Of a stretch of DNA of 34,900 nt, positions 32,844 to 34,900 are shown piece by piece. Position numbers and translations under genes: made by a program. This DNA is from a virus. The DNA is taken from IMG/VR virus record IMGVR_UViG_3300023281_000583, positions 1 to 34,900 of that record; one strand, written 5' to 3'. Within the stretch, counting starts at the first letter, position 1, and each line of letters begins with the position of its first letter. The notes under the pieces were generated by a model. The model ran no database searches. It was given only the letters and a program-made list of their open reading frames with translations, and was not told where the DNA came from.

Positions 32844-33838
32844 CGAGCGGCGTCTTCCATTAGCGAAATAGCACGCTCGTAGTTCTTCGGGGCCAGGTGA
32901 GTGTAGCGCAGCGTGGTCTGCACGTCAGTATGACGGGCAAGGTCGCGTATAGTCACCAGAGGGACGCCAGCCATAGCGAGGCGCGAGCAGAACGTGTGGC
33001 GGGCTGTGTGCCATACCCATTCAGGCCGGCCGGCTGCTTTACGCATCCTGCCCCAGGCGTAGCGGGCCCTGTGTTGGTTCATGTCTGCCCACGGTCCAGC
33101 GTCTTGGGACTCCCGCCGCTTGAGCACCTCGGCGGCCGCCTTAGTTAGCGGGATACCGCCGGGCCGTGCGCCCTTGTGGTGCCATACGGTAACCACCCCA
33201 TTAGAGCAGTCTGCCCATTTCAAATCGAACGCTTCTTGCAGGCGCAGGCCGGTGTCACACAAGAAGGTGAAAAGATCCGCGTACGGTACAAGCTCAAGAT
33301 CTTTGAAAATGCGTTCGATCTGGGCGCGGTCCTCTTCGGAGTAATAGTCCACCCTGTTGTTGTTCTCTTTCTTGCGCGGGATCTCTACGTGGCCTTGGAC
33401 CCAACCCCGCCGCGATGCGTAACGCAGTACGCGTGACAGGATCGCCAACTTCCGGTTGATAGTGGCGTCCGACAATGACAGAGTGTCCAGATGCTGCGCG
33501 TACGCTTCCACCGCGTCCTCGTCCATACGTTGGATGGCGTACGCCGATCCGAAGAACTCGACCATAGTCTTGATGTTGCTGTTGATCGTGTCCAGGCTCT
33601 TCGCGTCCTTCCAGTAACGGGTGCGCGTCCGCTCGACTAGCTCACCTAAAGTGACGGGCGGAGGGGCCACCGAGGTACGCATACTTGGCGGGTTGTCGCT
33701 GCCCTTGGTAAAGGCCAGCTTGGTCTCGAGCTCCCACTGACTAGCGGCGCTCTCGGTCTTGAACTGGCGGCGGTAGCGGCTGCCTAGAGGGCTCGTAATA
33801 TCCACCACCCAAGATTTACCACGACGGCGGACGCTCAT
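32840..33838 (-). CDS. Tyrosine integrase
   Basis: This 332-residue tyrosine recombinase has a SAM-like core-binding domain (about 60-155). The catalytic residues are all visible: R199 (TGLRLQEA), K222 (HHKGARPGGIPL), H277 and R280 (HTARH), H303 (LARHTD) and the nucleophile Y312 (LRYTHLA). It should integrate the phage at a host attB site. It is translationally coupled on both sides: its ATG overlaps the stop of the small membrane protein, and its stop overlaps the RNA polymerase ATG. Integrase next to RNA polymerase is the arrangement of several marine podoviruses. I found no attP or tRNA fragment nearby. Confidence 0.96.
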   Translation of the reverse strand: MSVRRRGKSWVVDITSPLGSRYRRQFKTESAASQWELETKLAFTKGSDNPPSMRTSVAPPPVTLGELVERTRTRYWKDAKSLDTINSNIKTMVEFFGSAYAIQRMDEDAVEAYAQHLDTLSLSDATINRKLAILSRVLRYASRRGWVQGHVEIPRKKENNNRVDYYSEEDRAQIERIFKDLELVPYADLFTFLCDTGLRLQEAFDLKWADCSNGVVTVWHHKGARPGGIPLTKAAAEVLKRRESQDAGPWADMNQHRARYAWGRMRKAAGRPEWVWHTARHTFCSRLAMAGVPLVTIRDLARHTDVQTTLRYTHLAPKNYERAISLMEDAAR

Positions 33839-33999
33839 AGCTGCCCCCCTTGGCCGTGGCGCCTAGCTTCGCACCCCAGGGGCTCGAGAGTGCGTGCTGC
33901 TTCTTTGTCGGCCTGCTTGGTCAGTACGAGCAGCCCGTAAAGGAAAGCCACGCCGGTAAAAGAGCAGAGGGTGAGGGTAAATAACAAGATGAGTTCCAT
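33835..33999 (-). CDS. 54-residue membrane protein coupled to the integrase
   Basis: The translation begins MELILLFTLTLCSFTGVAFL and continues YGLLVLTKQADKEAARTLEP before a basic, Gly-rich end. The first 26 residues are a strong membrane segment or signal anchor. Its TGA lies within the integrase start (ATGA), the same junction type that joins integrase to RNA polymerase, which argues that it is real. No Shine-Dalgarno precedes it; the ATG follows a run of CCA triplets. No family is recognised. It could be an early host-takeover or lysogeny-linked membrane protein, but nothing in the sequence proves this. Confidence 0.6.
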   Translation of the reverse strand: MELILLFTLTLCSFTGVAFLYGLLVLTKQADKEAARTLEPLGCEARRHGQGGQL

Positions 34000-34031
34000 G
34001 ACTAAGGTGGTGGTGGTGGTGTTATTGGTGG

Positions 34032-34070
34032 GTAAAAGAGTGGGGAGAAGTCTGGCCGAGACTCCTCCCC
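34032..34070 (-). terminator. Terminator-like hairpin upstream of the integrase operon
   Basis: On the minus strand, GGGGAG/CTCCCC (6 bp), a 1x1 mismatch, AGTCT/AGACT (5 bp) and a CGGCC loop form a stable hairpin at 34070-34042. ACTCTTTTA follows. The U tract is short, so termination may be partial. It lies between the early KKPTT gene and the membrane protein-integrase-RNA polymerase chain, a sensible place for attenuation. Confidence 0.5.
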
Positions 34071-34095
34071 GTCAGACCCTCAGGATCAGTCTGAC
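34071..34095 (-). repeat. 7-bp inverted repeat overlapping a stop codon
   Basis: GTCAGAC (34071-34077) and GTCTGAC (34089-34095) are exact complements around an 11-nt loop that contains the stop codon of the KKPTT gene. The hairpin abuts the terminator-like stem at 34042-34070. Its GGTCTG arm could instead pair with CAGACT of that stem, so the two structures may be alternatives. Confidence 0.55.
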
Positions 34096-34460
34096 TGCTT
34101 GACGGTCAGGGTGTTTTCCCCCGTGTCTAGGGAGATATGAGCCCCACTAAAGCTCATGACACTGCGGCCTAGGGCGCTCTCGATTACGAGGGTAAACGGG
34201 CTAGACTTTGTGCGCGGGGCGGCCTCCTCTAAGCGGCTGTAAGCTCGCTTGGTGGTGGGCTTTTTGGTGGTGGGCTTTTTGGTGGTGGGCTTTTTGGTGG
34301 TGGGCTTTTTGGTGCCGAACGCAGCACCCCAGGCTCGAGGGTACACGGTCACGCCGCAATGCTGGGCCTTGAGTTTGGCAGCCGGGTATCCCTCGATGGG
34401 GTTGACGTTAGTCTTGAGCCACTTAGCCGTCTCGGCCAGGGTCATCTTGTTTGCTTTCAT
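34086..34460 (-). CDS. Early protein with a KKPTT repeat linker
   Basis: The protein has 124 residues and no recognised family. An N-terminal domain (MTLAETAKWLKTNVNPIEGYPAAKLKAQHCGV, about 6-37, outlined) is joined by four perfect KKPTT repeats (about 51-70) to a C-terminal segment predicted to be beta-rich (SPFTLVIESALGRSV ... ISLDTGENTLTVKQ). The lysine-rich linker resembles histone H1-like or AlgP-like DNA-binding tails. The N-terminal helix could be a small DNA-binding or protein-binding fold. It sits in the early region, where T7-like phages encode host-takeover proteins. No Shine-Dalgarno is evident. Confidence 0.7.
   Translation of the reverse strand: MKANKMTLAETAKWLKTNVNPIEGYPAAKLKAQHCGVTVYPRAWGAAFGTKKPTTKKPTTKKPTTKKPTTKRAYSRLEEAAPRTKSSPFTLVIESALGRSVMSFSGAHISLDTGENTLTVKQSD
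34251..34310. repeat. Four perfect 15-bp tandem repeats (KKPTT)
   Basis: The unit GGTGGTGGGCTTTTT occurs four times without a mismatch and encodes KKPTT on the minus strand. Identity at synonymous positions points to recent slippage-driven copy number change, so strain variation in repeat number is likely. Confidence 0.95.
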
Positions 34461-34485
34461 TGGTTATATGGGTAATACAGGTAGG

Positions 34486-34502
34486 GAGGGCGCGGTGCCC
34501 TC
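34486..34502. repeat. Short hairpin upstream of the KKPTT gene
   Basis: GAGGGC and GCCCTC form a 6-bp stem with a 5-nt loop, 26 nt upstream of the KKPTT start. There is no T tract. It could affect translation initiation or be a protein site. Confidence 0.4.
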
Positions 34503-34565
34503 TTACTCGGACACACTACACCTAGGGAATGCGGTTGTCTAGGTTATAGGCGCCAGTTTCGACTT

Positions 34566-34736
34566 TCATGATTTGGGGTCCGTCCTTTGGTGTTTTGTTT
34601 TTGGTGGGGGCTGGGTAGGTGTAGGCGCGAAGTGCAGCAGGAGTGCGACACACGCCAAGGCTGCGCTTGCGGTTGCGCTAAATGTCAGGGCGACTAGGGA
34701 GGCGGCAAAGATCGGGTCTTGTATACGCTTAATCAT
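34566..34736 (-). CDS. 56-residue small membrane protein
   Basis: The translation begins MIKRIQDPIFAASLVALTFS and continues ATASAALACVALLLHFAPTP before a Pro/Lys-rich polar tail. One or two hydrophobic helices cover residues 9-37, with the basic N-terminus probably cytoplasmic. The ATG overlaps the stop of the longer methyltransferase-like frame (TAA at 34731-34729), indicating coupling. No family is recognised. Small membrane proteins are common in T7-like early regions. Confidence 0.5.
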   Translation of the reverse strand: MIKRIQDPIFAASLVALTFSATASAALACVALLLHFAPTPTQPPPKTKHQRTDPKS

Positions 34737-34900
34737 GGGGGGTTATTTGCGAGCCGATTCGGGAGAGAAGAGAAGTAAACGCATAAGCCGCTTGTAGCGG
34801 GACAACTCCGTTGCCGAGCATTCTAAGCCGGTCCACCCTTCCGGGAGTCCCATTAGCCACTCGACGAAGTTGGGATTTAATCGCCGGGTAGTACTCTTCG
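34729..34900 (-). CDS. C-terminal fragment of a DNA methyltransferase-like gene (partial at the window edge)
   Basis: The gene enters from beyond the window. The frame ending at TAA 34731-34729 gives RRVANGTPGRVDRLRMLGNGVVPLQAAYAF (outlined), which matches the conserved end of phage DNA methyltransferases (R..RLxxLGNxVVPxxA). A second frame, ending at TAA 34745-34743, reads RLNPNFVEWLMGLPEGWT, another segment typical of the C-termini of phage DNA methylases (LNPxFVExLMGxPxGWT). Both frames are open to the edge, so I cannot tell which is used or whether a frameshift joins them. The product would methylate phage or host DNA. The catalytic domain is outside the window. Confidence 0.5.
   Translation of the reverse strand, partial: EEYYPAIKSQLRRVANGTPGRVDRLRMLGNGVVPLQAAYAFTSLLSRIGSQITPHD

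Noticed and set aside
34470-34490. Plus-strand TAATAC followed by TAGGGAGG, resembling parts of the T7 promoter
   Set aside because: The two blocks are about 8 nt too close for a T7 promoter and face against all genes.
34522-34569. 15-residue frame overlapping the end of the 56-residue membrane protein gene (ATGA)
   Set aside because: Too short to judge and the ribosome site spacing is poor. It may be only a coupling or leader peptide.
1-34900. tRNA genes and CRISPR arrays
   Set aside because: I looked for tRNA T-arm patterns and regularly spaced repeats and found none that hold up. The repeats present are tandem arrays without spacers.

Overview
The window is most of a T7-like podovirus genome (Autographiviridae-type organisation). 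It carries a single-subunit RNA polymerase, a T7-type replication module (gp2.5-like SSB, primase-helicase, family A polymerase, FEN-type exonuclease) and a full T7-type virion set. Almost every gene is on the minus strand, so the map reads right to left. A tyrosine integrase directly upstream of the RNA polymerase puts it with the integrase-bearing marine podoviruses (the layout of cyanophage P-SSP7 and some pelagiphages). No photosynthesis or ribonucleotide reductase genes are present, and the sequence does not reveal the host. The left edge corresponds to the right end of the T7 map. The right edge cuts through the early region, so the genome is incomplete there.

Layout in transcription order. 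34900-34086: early region, with the C-terminus of a DNA methyltransferase-like gene, a small membrane protein and a protein with a KKPTT repeat linker. 34095-34032: two hairpins, the second terminator-like. 33999-30477: a chain of ATGA-overlapping genes (54-residue membrane protein, integrase, RNA polymerase). 30471-25198: SSB, RusA-like resolvase, primase-helicase, DNA polymerase, exonuclease. 25219-24324: DUF1599/Nmad1-like protein and three small proteins, one resembling T7 gp7.3. 24324-20765: portal, scaffold, capsid. 20755-20665: two hairpins, including a terminator at the position of T7 T-phi. 20649-3866: tail tubular A and B, the gp13-gp16-like internal proteins (the last 2344 residues long), tail fibre and tail-collar protein. 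3847-762: holin-like protein, lipoprotein, terminase small and large subunits and a small hypothetical. 656-1: an SP6-like phage promoter candidate, a terminator and tandem repeats.

The genes are packed with 1-40 nt overlaps (many ATGA or TAATG junctions), implying strong translational coupling. The clearest exception is one plus-strand gene (2980-3285, an HExxH protein of SprT type). It fits exactly between two minus-strand genes, sharing its start region with one and its stop region with the other.

The strongest leads are: that inverted metallopeptidase gene in the lysis/packaging region; an RNA polymerase with substitutions in motifs A, B and C, including Phe at the T7 Tyr639 position; an SP6-like promoter followed by a terminator that would bound a short transcript at the genome end; an unlisted 45-residue gene flanked by a 35-bp duplicated junction; two beta-rich insertions in the tail nozzle protein; and an HExxH domain inside the giant ejection protein. 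No tRNA, CRISPR, insertion sequence or recognisable endolysin was found.
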